Assembly (NCBI RefSeq): GCF_000170855.1
Contig: NZ_ABCQ01000028.1
Span: forward strand, 1-54,803
DNA from: Moritella sp. PE36
GTDB lineage: Bacteria; Pseudomonadota; Gammaproteobacteria; Enterobacterales; Moritellaceae
Reading direction: 5' to 3'
DNA length: 54,803 nucleotides
Position numbers and translations under genes: made by a program. This document shows, piece after piece, positions 17,080-25,375 of the stretch; within the stretch, counting starts at the first letter, position 1, and every line of letters begins with the position of its first letter. The notes below the pieces were generated by a model. That model searched no databases and had not been told where the DNA came from. It saw only the letters and a program-made list of their open reading frames with translations.

Positions 17080-18093
17080 TTAATTAAATTGCTGATTAAA
17101 CTTGGCTACCGACGTCGCCGTATCTTGCCATAAGCGGCTATTTTTAAGCTCCGCTAATGAAAAATTACTGGTATGCTTAAGGCCAAAATCATCCGTGGTT
17201 AAATTATTATCTAAACCATCGAGTAATGCTTCAACACCCTTGCGATCATTACATGCCAGCAATAAATTACAGCCAGCCCACATCGCCTGCTCCGCACGCG
17301 CTAAATAATTACCCGCAACACTGGCACCGTGCATAGATAAATCATCAGAAAAAATAGCACCTTTAAAGTCCAGCTGTTGTCTTAGCACTGTTTGTAGCCA
17401 GTATTGAGAGAAACCAGCAGCCTTACTATCGACTTGCTGATAAATAACATGGGCAGGCATAATGGCATCAAGTTGCGCATTAGCAATGAGGGATTTAAAT
17501 GGCAATAGATCCGTTGCTGTTATGTCAGCTAAGCTGCGTTCATCAATCGGCAGGGCAATATGTGAATCGGCTAACACACTGCCATGACCAGGAAAATGCT
17601 TACCCGTGGTTTTCATACCGGCTTTATGCATCCCAATACAAAGCTGTGTGGACAGGTCTGTTACCCAGCTTGGGTCGGCATGGAATGAGCGATCGCCGAT
17701 GACTTGACTCCCACGCTCTAAATCAAGCACAGGTGCGAAGCTTAAATCAATATCAAACGCTAATAGCTCAGCGGCTAACATCCAACCACATTGCTGGGTA
17801 AACTGTTTCGCTGTCTCACGATCATCCGCATATAATTCCGCTATTTTTCCCATTGCCGGGATCCGGGTAAACTGCTCACGAAAACGTTGCACGCGGCCAC
17901 CTTCGTGATCAACCGAGATCACAATCGGTGCATTAGCGGCTTTACGAATTGATTTAATTAATGCGGTTAACTGAGCATGATCACCATAGTTCCGACTAAA
18001 CAGGATCAACCCGCCTGTTAATGGGTGCGCTAAGATCTCTTTATCTTCAGTCGTTAATTCATAACCGTTAACATCTACTATTACTGGTCCCAC
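17080..18093 (-). CDS. nagZ: Beta-N-acetylglucosaminidase NagZ
   Basis: Cytoplasmic glycoside hydrolase family 3 enzyme that removes GlcNAc from 1,6-anhydro-muropeptides during cell-wall recycling. The catalytic and substrate loop KHFPGHGSVLADSH and the nucleophile region FSDDLSMHGA are visible. The 337 residues match E. coli NagZ (341). It overlaps the upstream kinase gene by 13 bases and is the last gene of the lipoprotein-thiK-nagZ run. This is the E. coli hinT-ycfL-lpoB-thiK-nagZ neighbourhood. Confidence 0.96.
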   Translation of the reverse strand: MGPVIVDVNGYELTTEDKEILAHPLTGGLILFSRNYGDHAQLTALIKSIRKAANAPIVISVDHEGGRVQRFREQFTRIPAMGKIAELYADDRETAKQFTQQCGWMLAAELLAFDIDLSFAPVLDLERGSQVIGDRSFHADPSWVTDLSTQLCIGMHKAGMKTTGKHFPGHGSVLADSHIALPIDERSLADITATDLLPFKSLIANAQLDAIMPAHVIYQQVDSKAAGFSQYWLQTVLRQQLDFKGAIFSDDLSMHGASVAGNYLARAEQAMWAGCNLLLACNDRKGVEALLDGLDNNLTTDDFGLKHTSNFSLAELKNSRLWQDTATSVAKFNQQFN

Positions 18094-18968
18094 TGCAATT
18101 CCTTACTCAATCGGTTAATTTTATCTGTTATGGCATATTCAGATTGCTGCCATAATCTTAAATAGGTGGCATCTTTATCTTGCTGATACATGACAATACA
18201 CCACAACAAAGTCATCATTTCCACGACAACAGCCATCACATCTAATTGCTCGAATGTCACTTTCGCGGCGGGATAATACTGATTGTAATACCTTATAAAC
18301 AGCGCCTGCTGAGCGTCTTGCCACTCGAATGTCTGAAACAAGGTGGCAATATCAAAATCACAATGACCCGCCGCGGCAAATTCCCAATCCAACAAATATA
18401 ACTTAGCCTGCTCATCTTCAATAAAATTCAATGGGTTCATATCATGATGACAAAAACCCAATCTATTCGCAGGTAAATGTTGCTCAATTAAATCAATAAC
18501 AAGTGTCAACTGCTGTGCGAGTTGCACCGTTTTAAATTCAGTATTAAGTGTCTGATAATAATGCTGGAGGCGCTCGACCATATCAAGGTGATGGCTAGGC
18601 ATAGGTTGCTGGTGAAGCATGGCGACTAATTGGGCTAATTTTTCAATATTTTCATCTCGAACTTGCGCGGTTTGATCCCAATGCTCACCAGTAACCCAAT
18701 CACAAATCATCCCCTGTTTATGCTTAACAATAACATTCGGCGCTAAACCAATATTTGCGGCTTGAATTTGCGCGGCGTATTCGAGCTCAACATCATTATC
18801 CATACCAAGATAAGTCGCGGAAAACTGGCGGACAAAGTAGCGGTTGTTCAGACCATGTTGTTGAAACTGCAATCGATAATTATGATTGCTTAAACCACCT
18901 GGTACCGGCGTTAAAGAAAATGATTCGGGGCTAAATTGCACGACAAATTCAGGTACTTTTTTCATCAT
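18081..18968 (-). CDS. thiK: Aminoglycoside-phosphotransferase-fold kinase, probably thiamine kinase
   Basis: Protein-kinase-like small-molecule kinase. The N-terminal PGGLSNHNYRL nucleotide loop, the catalytic Brenner-type loop HHDMNPLNFIEDE and the metal block LLDWEFAAAGHCDFDIA are all present. In E. coli the gene in this slot, directly before nagZ, is thiamine kinase ThiK. Choline or ethanolamine kinases share the same motifs, so the substrate assignment rests on synteny. The 295 residues compare with 274 in E. coli. It overlaps nagZ by 13 bases and follows the lipoprotein gene by 10 bases. Confidence 0.75.
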   Translation of the reverse strand: MMKKVPEFVVQFSPESFSLTPVPGGLSNHNYRLQFQQHGLNNRYFVRQFSATYLGMDNDVELEYAAQIQAANIGLAPNVIVKHKQGMICDWVTGEHWDQTAQVRDENIEKLAQLVAMLHQQPMPSHHLDMVERLQHYYQTLNTEFKTVQLAQQLTLVIDLIEQHLPANRLGFCHHDMNPLNFIEDEQAKLYLLDWEFAAAGHCDFDIATLFQTFEWQDAQQALFIRYYNQYYPAAKVTFEQLDVMAVVVEMMTLLWCIVMYQQDKDATYLRLWQQSEYAITDKINRLSKELQWDQ

Positions 18969-18978
18969 ATATGTAGAG

Positions 18979-19485
18979 TCATAATAAGATCACCCGGCTA
19001 ACTTGCGCTTCAATCGTGTTGAAACGGTTATTAATCAATTTAATCATTAACGTATGCTTATTGATGGTGTTTTCAACTTTCACAATATTAATCACTAATG
19101 AATAACTACTTTCTATACTTTCTATAAAATCAGTATTGTTGCTACGCAGACGTTGTTGCTCAGTGATAATATGAATATCAAACCAGTTGAGTTGCGCCAG
19201 TGTTTCAGCACTGGCACGTTGTAGTTCTTGATGAGTAATTGGGAGCGTAACCGCACTATTAGGATAAGTAATATAAAGGCGTTGACCATGCTCAAAAGTA
19301 CCTTGCACAAAGAAAGCTTGCTGCAATAATACCCAGTTTAGCTCTCGCACTTGTGTGGTTAACGGGTGTTCTTGTATCGTCTCCAGCTGGATTGTCATCA
19401 CTTGTTGATACGGTGTTGCTGGTGATGTACAAGCAGTAACGAATAATGCACTCAGCAGAGACATTAATGTGAGAATCCATTTCAT
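18979..19485 (-). CDS. Predicted lipoprotein of unknown function in the ycfL/lpoB position
   Basis: From ATG 19485 the protein starts MKWILTLMSLLSALFVTAC, a lipoprotein signal with Cys at residue 19; a purine-rich GGGGGGAG lies just upstream. This start is better than the GTG/ATG-like start at 19533. The mature part (about 150 residues) has no motif I know. It alternates hydrophobic and polar residues as a beta-rich periplasmic domain would. It sits between hinT and thiK-nagZ, where E. coli has ycfL and the PBP1b activator lpoB. I cannot align it to either by eye. Confidence 0.7.
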   Translation of the reverse strand: MKWILTLMSLLSALFVTACTSPATPYQQVMTIQLETIQEHPLTTQVRELNWVLLQQAFFVQGTFEHGQRLYITYPNSAVTLPITHQELQRASAETLAQLNWFDIHIITEQQRLRSNNTDFIESIESSYSLVINIVKVENTINKHTLMIKLINNRFNTIEAQVSRVILL

Positions 19486-19615
19486 GTACACTCCCCCCAA
19501 CGTTACAGATAGTGAATAAGATGACCGATACAAAATGTCATGAGATAAGCGGTCATCTTGATGCTGTGTGACGAACTGTCAATAAACAGACTTTATTTTC
19601 TCATTGTATTGCGTA

Positions 19616-19969
19616 CTATTTTATAGTAACCATAGCACCGAGCTGTTCGCCACCAACAAGGTGCATATGTAAGTGGTAAACCTCTTGTCCACCATGCTTG
19701 TTGCAATTAACGATAAGACGGTAGCCATTTTCAGCGATACCTTCCTGCTCGGCAATTTTTCGTGCCACAGTAAACAAACGCCCTAGTACTAACTCGTCGG
19801 CTTCGCATACGTCATTCGTCGTAGGGATCAGCTTATTAGGGATAATTAATACATGTGTTGATGCTTTTGGATTAATATCACGAAATGCAGTCACTAACTC
19901 ATCTTGGTAGAGAATATCGGCTGGGATGTCTTTATTAATGATCTTGCGAAAAATCGTTTCTTCTGCCAT
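19616..19969 (-). CDS. hinT: HIT-family purine nucleoside phosphoramidase HinT
   Basis: Hydrolyses adenosine 5'-phosphoramidate-type bonds. The histidine triad [10 protein letters not shown] is near the C-terminus, preceded by [11 protein letters not shown] choose ATG 19969 (MAEETIF) because GGAG sits 6 bases upstream, inside the longer frame that begins at 19981; family members start at the same place. The length of 117 residues is normal. It heads the hinT-lipoprotein-thiK-nagZ neighbourhood with an 82-base gap before the next gene start. Confidence 0.94.
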   Translation of the reverse strand: MAEETIFRKIINKDIPADILYQDELVTAFRDINPKASTHVLIIPNKLIPTTNDVCEADELVLGRLFTVARKIAEQEGIAENGYRLIVNCNKHGGQEVYHLHMHLVGGEQLGAMVTIK

Positions 19970-19996
19970 TTTTAACTCCATTTCAAAATTAATTTA

Positions 19997-20025
19997 TTCA
20001 ATAATAAGTACTTCAATAATAAGTG
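19997..20025. repeat. Tandem 14-base direct repeat upstream of hinT
   Basis: ttcaataataagt occurs at 19997-20009 and again at 20012-20024. It is AT-rich and lies in the hinT leader. It is probably slippage; no function is claimed. Confidence 0.6.
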
Positions 20026-20096
20026 AAAACAAATACAAATACACCTGTTATCCGCGATCGCTCATTATCTATGCCTGATTCAGTGATAAGCACAAC

Positions 20097-20145
20097 AAAA
20101 AAGCCCGCTAACCGCTACAATATGAGTGTAGTGGCTAACGGGCTT
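20097..20145 (-). terminator. Terminator after the PTPS-like gene
   Basis: A 19-base stem with G-T wobbles (20101-20119 with 20127-20145) and a 7-base loop, with A residues on the left. It ends the minus-strand DUF2750/PTPS transcript 43 bases after its stop codon. Confidence 0.82.
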
Positions 20146-20187
20146 ATTAATTAATTTAACTGTAAATGACGTCTCCGCTAAGGACGA

Positions 20188-21060
20188 TTAAGCAGAAGCA
20201 ATCGCGCCTTTACCCACACCTTCATAAGCAAATACAGTCAGTGAGTCATTGCAGTCTTTTGCTAATGTATCGGCAATATACTGAGCAATATTCTCAACCG
20301 TTGTTTCGGTCGGCATAATTTCGACAATTGATTTACTAATCGCAAGTTGGAACTCACCTTGTGGAGCTTGATATTTAAAGCAGTAATGTTCAGGCGTTAA
20401 TGCCGCCATACCGGCACGTGAAAGTGATAATTCAGATGCTGATACCATGTCGCAATGCTCAGCAAGGTAGATGTCTCTCCAACGCTCAGCCCAGCTAAAT
20501 TCGAGGGCTGTATCACGCTCATCATTACGCAAAATTTCAATCGTCGAGCGATGACCATGGGCAATACGCTGGCAATTACCTAAATGTTTACGTAAACCAT
20601 GACTGTAACAGTAATCTGCACCATCAATTTTTTCTTCACGTAATTTCACATCTAATTTTTTAACGTTATTTGGTAGACGTAACATTAACTGCTCAGTTAA
20701 ATACGTTTCTAAACTTGCTAAAGTAATTTGCTCTGCTGGGATAAGTGCAAACGCTTGGTCAGGGCAAGCTAAGTGAATTGATTCACTGTGCTCACGCCAA
20801 GCATCAACATAGGTAAACGCACCATCACTCATCACATCACAAAATTTAGCATGTGCAGGTACGATCAATTTATGATCAACGAGTTCATCAACCGTCGACT
20901 TAATTAACTTTTTAACAATACCAAAATCAAGGATCATGCTTTGTTCATTTAAGTCACCATGCAGAACAATATCCACTAACCAACTCTGGCCAATAATGCC
21001 ACGTGAATAATCCAATACTGAAGAATCAATAACAGTAAGATCTTTGACGAATAATTTCAT
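20188..21060 (-). CDS. Double-domain 6-pyruvoyl/6-carboxy-tetrahydropterin synthase-like protein
   Basis: T-fold protein of the PTPS/QueD superfamily, at 290 residues more than twice the usual 120. The first half keeps the family's LDFGIVKKL and LVDHKL blocks, but the zinc histidines are absent: GIIGQSW stands where HGH is expected. The second half has YCYSHGLRKHLGNC and IAHGHRS, that is, the Cys and His zinc-site set, then the LEFSWAERW and AEHCDM blocks. I read it as a duplicated domain with a degenerate first copy. The activity (queuosine precursor or another pterin reaction) is uncertain. No other queuosine genes are near. Confidence 0.75.
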   Translation of the reverse strand: MKLFVKDLTVIDSSVLDYSRGIIGQSWLVDIVLHGDLNEQSMILDFGIVKKLIKSTVDELVDHKLIVPAHAKFCDVMSDGAFTYVDAWREHSESIHLACPDQAFALIPAEQITLASLETYLTEQLMLRLPNNVKKLDVKLREEKIDGADYCYSHGLRKHLGNCQRIAHGHRSTIEILRNDERDTALEFSWAERWRDIYLAEHCDMVSASELSLSRAGMAALTPEHYCFKYQAPQGEFQLAISKSIVEIMPTETTVENIAQYIADTLAKDCNDSLTVFAYEGVGKGAIASA

Positions 21061-21126
21061 CTAAATTATGTCCTTTATACTAACTAAAATGGGTAAAGCT
21101 GTTGGCTTGGTACTATTTTATCAATG

Positions 21127-21519
21127 CTATTTTTGAGCGTCGTATTCATCTTTAAATGAAGCGATAAGCTCTTCACTATCAACAACAACGACTTCTTGGT
21201 CTGCTTTTGGAAATACTGAGATAACAACGCCATCTGCAGCAAGACCTGGTAACCAGTTGTTACGCCAAGCACCCATTTCAATTTTAAGCGGCTGACACGC
21301 AGACCAATCGCCTTGGATCCATTCACTTGCAAACTCGGCATGTGGCCAAACTGGAATGCTTCGCTCACCATCCGCTTCGCTAACAACAAAACCGTTTTCA
21401 TCTGCTAGTGTCCATACTTCTTCAGACTTAACCGCACGAAATACGAAATAGTTGAAACGCGCTTCTGGTGATTTTTCAACTGCTTCAGCAGTTTGCTTGT
21501 CATGAATTTTAAATGTCAT
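21127..21519 (-). CDS. DUF2750 family protein (copy A)
   Basis: A 130-residue cytoplasmic protein with the DUF2750 core: IPVWPHAEFASEW, GDWSAC, W-rich middle, GLAADGVVISVFPKAD. The family function is unknown. It shares the motif series with a second copy at 46877-47269. It lies 66 bases upstream of the PTPS-like gene on the same strand and is probably co-transcribed with it. The upstream gap to the deaminase gene is a low-complexity AATAATAAATAC-type stretch (about 21597-21650). Confidence 0.85.
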   Translation of the reverse strand: MTFKIHDKQTAEAVEKSPEARFNYFVFRAVKSEEVWTLADENGFVVSEADGERSIPVWPHAEFASEWIQGDWSACQPLKIEMGAWRNNWLPGLAADGVVISVFPKADQEVVVVDSEELIASFKDEYDAQK

Positions 21520-21596
21520 ATTCTTCTCTCAAGAAACCGCCGTTTGCAGTTTCAAATAATGTTTATAATAAAGCAGCAGCGGATTGTACGCTGCAC

Positions 21597-21652
21597 AATA
21601 ATAAATACCAATAATAAATACTAATAATAAGAGTAAATAATAAAAGTTAAAC
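21597..21652. repeat. Low-complexity AATAATAAATAC repeats
   Basis: Three imperfect copies of aataataaatac plus related A/T-rich triplet runs lie between the deaminase gene and the DUF2750 gene. They read as slippage-prone sequence in the DUF2750 promoter region. Confidence 0.6.
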
Positions 21653-21662
21653 CGGCGTGAGC

Positions 21663-22604
21663 TTATTTTGCCAATGCCTGCTTGCGCAAATAACGCGGTA
21701 TCATGGTTTCATTACCCTGCAATCCACCTTGGTGTATATACAGAATGGGGCGTTTATCGGTACTTTCAAGCCCTGCTGCTATATTGGTATTCTCGGCAAT
21801 AAACTCCCGCTGTAAGCATAACCAAGCAAGCGGATCGTAGAGTAAATCAAACTCGATATTGGTAGTTTGTTTTAACTCCGTCCAAATGTGATAAAAAGGC
21901 AGGTAAAGTTTACCAAAGTGATACTTTTTCTCTGTTGCGATAATCGTTGGATGTAAAGACTCGTCCGCGCACAATTCCAAGAACTGTTGTTTTAAATAAC
22001 CATCGCCACCAACACACGCACAGGTTTGCACTTCAAAGGGTAAATGTTTTTGTAAAAATAAGGCGGTAGTGCCGGTGCCAGCAGGTAATACCACGCGAAT
22101 GTCCGAGTACGATTTTGATTCCGCCCACGCCATAATTTCATCGGCAAGTATTTTCAATCCCGTTTCAGCATACTGACAACGACCACCTTCAGGAATGAAC
22201 ACCGCGTGTTGACCTTGCTCAACCAAACTCGGTAATACTTGCTGGTGTATATGCTCAATGACAGTAAGTTCAGAATCAACCACGATGATCTTAGCGCCCT
22301 GCTCTAACGCTGCACGATAATTACCTTGGGGGTTATCAATGAGGTACTGTGGTAAGTGATCAACATAATAATGCAGCTGACATTGCTTTAATTTAGCTAA
22401 TACAGACAAGGAATACAGCGAGTTAGCTTGAGCAGAGCCATGACCGACCAGGATATCGACCTGGGATAAATCTTGTTGTAAAAAGTGATAAAACTTTCTG
22501 GCTTTATTACCGGTAAAAGCCACGTCCAATAAATCATCGCGCTTAACGTAAACTTGATGGCCTAAAAATTCGATCTCATCTACAGGGGTATTACGTAGTT
22601 GCAT
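21663..22604 (-). CDS. PLP-dependent D-cysteine desulfhydrase / ACC-deaminase family protein
   Basis: Fold-type II pyridoxal-phosphate enzyme related to 1-aminocyclopropane-1-carboxylate deaminase and D-cysteine desulfhydrase. The N-terminal KRDDLLDVAFTGNKARKF block supplies the PLP lysine in the GNKARK motif; VGHGSAQANS and LPAGTGTTA are the cofactor loops. The 313 residues are slightly shorter than typical (325-340). Its start is 41 bases from the btuD stop on the same strand, so it may be transcribed with btuCD. The true substrate cannot be decided by eye. Confidence 0.82.
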   Translation of the reverse strand: MQLRNTPVDEIEFLGHQVYVKRDDLLDVAFTGNKARKFYHFLQQDLSQVDILVGHGSAQANSLYSLSVLAKLKQCQLHYYVDHLPQYLIDNPQGNYRAALEQGAKIIVVDSELTVIEHIHQQVLPSLVEQGQHAVFIPEGGRCQYAETGLKILADEIMAWAESKSYSDIRVVLPAGTGTTALFLQKHLPFEVQTCACVGGDGYLKQQFLELCADESLHPTIIATEKKYHFGKLYLPFYHIWTELKQTTNIEFDLLYDPLAWLCLQREFIAENTNIAAGLESTDKRPILYIHQGGLQGNETMIPRYLRKQALAK

Positions 22605-22644
22605 AGACTGTTCCTAGTTTTATTACGTAGCGTTAAGAGTCTAA

Positions 22645-23439
22645 CTAAACTGATACAGGCAGCGCTGCAGATACAATAAATTGGCGGCCATTAACCGCCA
22701 ACAACTCGGTATCGACATCATAGACTTGTTTAATGGTATCAACCGTTAATACTTGAGCTGCATCACCTTGCCCAACCACACGCCCCGCCTTTAACAATAA
22801 CACTTCAGAGGCATGATTAAGGGCAAGGTTAAGATCATGGATAGAGGCGATCACCGTAATACCTGACTCAGAAAGTTCTGTTAATATTTGCAGTACTTCA
22901 ATTTGATGTTTTAAATCAAGTCCTGTCAATGGCTCGTCTAACAAACACAAAATTGATTGTGGATTGAGTAGCGGTGATACTTGTACCAAGGTACGGGCAA
23001 TCAATACGCGTTGCCATTCACCACCGGATAATTGATCGCAATTACGCTCAACTAACTTAGCGATATCCAAACGCGATAATAACTGATTAATCACCTGACA
23101 AGCTTGATCATCTTCCAAGCTTATACCCAATGGATGTAAGCCTAACGCAATGAATTGGTATACCGGAATAGCAAACGGGGGCGGTGATGCTTGTGGTAGC
23201 CAAGCACGCTGAAGCGCTAATTCGGCAATAGGGTAATCAGTGACGCTACGTTCCGCCAGTCGATATTCGCCATCGCAAGCTTGCGTATGACCGGCAAGCA
23301 ATGCTAATAACGTGCTTTTACCACTGCCGTTAGGCCCCAATAAAAACAAACAACCACCGTCATCAATTGAGATGTTGATATCAAATAAACGTTGTTGATA
23401 GTTAACGTCGACAAGCGTTAATATTGCCGGTTTCTTCAT
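22645..23439 (-). CDS. btuD: ABC transporter ATP-binding protein, vitamin B12 type (BtuD)
   Basis: ATPase of a FecCD-type importer. Walker A is GPNGSGKST, the ABC signature is LSGGEWQR, and Walker B with the catalytic Glu is CLLDEPLTGLD. The 264 residues match BtuD (249). It follows the permease gene by 27 bases. Siderophore importers share this architecture; the B12 call rests on overall likeness to BtuC/BtuD. No binding protein (btuF) is in the window. Confidence 0.8.
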   Translation of the reverse strand: MKKPAILTLVDVNYQQRLFDINISIDDGGCLFLLGPNGSGKSTLLALLAGHTQACDGEYRLAERSVTDYPIAELALQRAWLPQASPPPFAIPVYQFIALGLHPLGISLEDDQACQVINQLLSRLDIAKLVERNCDQLSGGEWQRVLIARTLVQVSPLLNPQSILCLLDEPLTGLDLKHQIEVLQILTELSESGITVIASIHDLNLALNHASEVLLLKAGRVVGQGDAAQVLTVDTIKQVYDVDTELLAVNGRQFIVSAALPVSV

Positions 23440-23466
23440 CGTATTTTTTATCCATACTAATGTGCA

Positions 23467-24486
23467 TTAAGCTACTTGCTTACGTAATAGCAAATAGATA
23501 AAAAAGGGGGCGCCGAGACTGGCAGTAATGGCCCCAACAGGTAACTCAGCGGTAGCAAATGCACTGCGGGCAATCAGGTCTGCCAATAATAAAAAACTCG
23601 CCCCAAGTAATGCCGAAGCAGGCACCAGAAAACGTAATTGACTGGTCACTAATATGCGGAGTATATGCGGAATAACTAAACCGATAAAACTAATTACCCC
23701 CGCCATTGAAACAGATATCCCCGTTAATACAGCAACGCATAAAATAAGCTGAATACGTAATTTAGGCACATCAATACCCGACTGGAAAGCGCCCTGTTCA
23801 CCAAACTGTAAAAGATTTAGTGCATCAATACGGCCCATTATCCATATAAAACTCAAACTTAAGGGGATCACAGCAATATAAATCAGGTCAGCGCCATAAG
23901 CTAAATTCCCCATCATCCAGTACAGCATTTGACGCATGCTACTGTCATCGGAAAAATACAACAGCCAGGTCATAATGGCACCAGAAAAGATGCCGATCGC
24001 CACGCCAAGTAATAATATTTTTGTCGTGGGTAAGTTATTTTTGGTTACTTGATACAGTAAATACGTGACTAAACTGGCCCCAATAAAAGCCGATAATGGC
24101 AAAATATAATGCTGTAGACCGGCCCACTGTGGGAATAAGGTATCAAGAAAAACAATCGATAACACCGCAAACAAACTGGCAAACGATGAGATGCCGATCA
24201 CACCAGGCTCGGCAAGTGAATTAGCCAGCAAGACTTGTAAAATACAACCCGCAACGGCTAACGCGGCACCGACCAAAATAGCGGTAATAATACGTGGAAA
24301 ACGTAATTCAAATAATACTTGTTGTTGCAAAGGCGATAAACCATTAACAAGATCATCGACACCAATACTAAAATTACCCGACGCGAGTGAAATAAAAGTA
24401 ACGGCAACAAGGAAAATAGATAACAAGATAAGGGTAGTTCGACTTTTTTGCGTACTAGCACGCTGTAATTTAAGTAGGTCGATCAT
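23467..24486 (-). CDS. btuC: ABC transporter permease, vitamin B12 type (BtuC)
   Basis: FecCD-family inner-membrane permease with about ten hydrophobic segments. Family blocks include LRFPRIITAILVGAALAVAG near residue 60, LANSLAEPGVIGIS, and the C-terminal FIGLVIPHILR coupling loop. The 339 residues compare with 326 in E. coli BtuC. It is first in a btuC-btuD-deaminase run. The 98-base gap upstream (24487-24584) has no recognisable cobalamin riboswitch box, so control is unclear. Confidence 0.82.
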   Translation of the reverse strand: MIDLLKLQRASTQKSRTTLILLSIFLVAVTFISLASGNFSIGVDDLVNGLSPLQQQVLFELRFPRIITAILVGAALAVAGCILQVLLANSLAEPGVIGISSFASLFAVLSIVFLDTLFPQWAGLQHYILPLSAFIGASLVTYLLYQVTKNNLPTTKILLLGVAIGIFSGAIMTWLLYFSDDSSMRQMLYWMMGNLAYGADLIYIAVIPLSLSFIWIMGRIDALNLLQFGEQGAFQSGIDVPKLRIQLILCVAVLTGISVSMAGVISFIGLVIPHILRILVTSQLRFLVPASALLGASFLLLADLIARSAFATAELPVGAITASLGAPFFIYLLLRKQVA

Positions 24487-24584
24487 AATTTAAGTGGGGG
24501 ATCTAAAAGAAACAGACAAGGCACTTCAAATAATGTCAGCATAACGCTTAAGCACATTTCAAATACCTTGTCAGCAGGCTGTAA

Positions 24585-25205
24585 TTAAATAGATTGGCTT
24601 ACAGCATCAATTAACGCATGGGTATAGCCCATTTCAGCCATCAGTTGCGTAATTATATTACGTTTGCGTCCCGTATTGGTATTAGTAATAACCCAATATG
24701 GCGTATGCTCAATATGACGCGGCTTAGTGGTATTACCAGCACTTAACAATTCACTTTCAGATTTTGCAAAGTAAATACGTTTACGGCCTTTAATATCAGT
24801 CGCACTATCGAACTCTTTCGGGTTTTCAGCATAAAGCACAGATAAAATCTGAATAAACTTAGTCACCGAAACCGTCGTTTCTTTAAATTTCTTATTTTTA
24901 ATAAGCTTAGCGATACTGGTTGGCAATGTAGAATGGCTAACTACCTCTACTTCTGTATCGACCACAATAGGTGCAGATACAGGTGTAGGTTCTACTATTA
25001 CCGGTGATTTAGTTACCGTTTGCTTAGTCTCACTGTTGGTGTCCACTACATGCTGCTGCAATGCTTCAACATTCGTCAAATCTGCAGAAACATCTGTTGA
25101 TACATCAAGTAAGCGACGTAAAATATCTGATGCACTTTCGCCAATATCTTTCGTTTGACTAGCAATATAACGATATAGGTCGTCTTCAAGCTCAATCGTT
25201 TTCAT
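24585..25205 (-). CDS. seqA: Replication initiation negative regulator SeqA
   Basis: Binds hemimethylated GATC sites, sequesters oriC after initiation and organises new DNA. The N-terminal oligomerisation domain (MKTIELEDDLYRYIASQ) is joined by a Val/Thr-rich linker to the C-terminal DNA-binding domain with KGRKRIYFAKSE and TNTGRKRNII. The 206 residues exceed E. coli SeqA (181) because of the linker. It is divergent from ybfF with a 170-base shared promoter region, the same layout as in E. coli. Confidence 0.96.
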   Translation of the reverse strand: MKTIELEDDLYRYIASQTKDIGESASDILRRLLDVSTDVSADLTNVEALQQHVVDTNSETKQTVTKSPVIVEPTPVSAPIVVDTEVEVVSHSTLPTSIAKLIKNKKFKETTVSVTKFIQILSVLYAENPKEFDSATDIKGRKRIYFAKSESELLSAGNTTKPRHIEHTPYWVITNTNTGRKRNIITQLMAEMGYTHALIDAVSQSI

Positions 25206-25375
25206 ATTTAACTAGTAAATCCTTGCTTATAAATTTGGTTTAATTATACCTTGAGAATAGATTTCTCTCTATGCTTATAAGCAAAATATTACCTCTGTGA
25301 TGCATTTATCGACAATTCATACACGACATTAAGCTAATTATTGCGGTAGAATCAGCCACAATAACGGAGAGATAT

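Noticed and set aside
21084-21401. 105-residue minus-strand ORF overlapping DUF2750 copy A
   Set aside because: It is a shifted frame of the real DUF2750 gene.
22063-22075. ops-like ggcggtag for RfaH
   Set aside because: It lies inside the deaminase gene on the non-coding strand, and the downstream bases do not match the ops element.
24487-24584. Cobalamin riboswitch upstream of btuC
   Set aside because: The gap is only 98 bases and lacks a recognisable B12-box.
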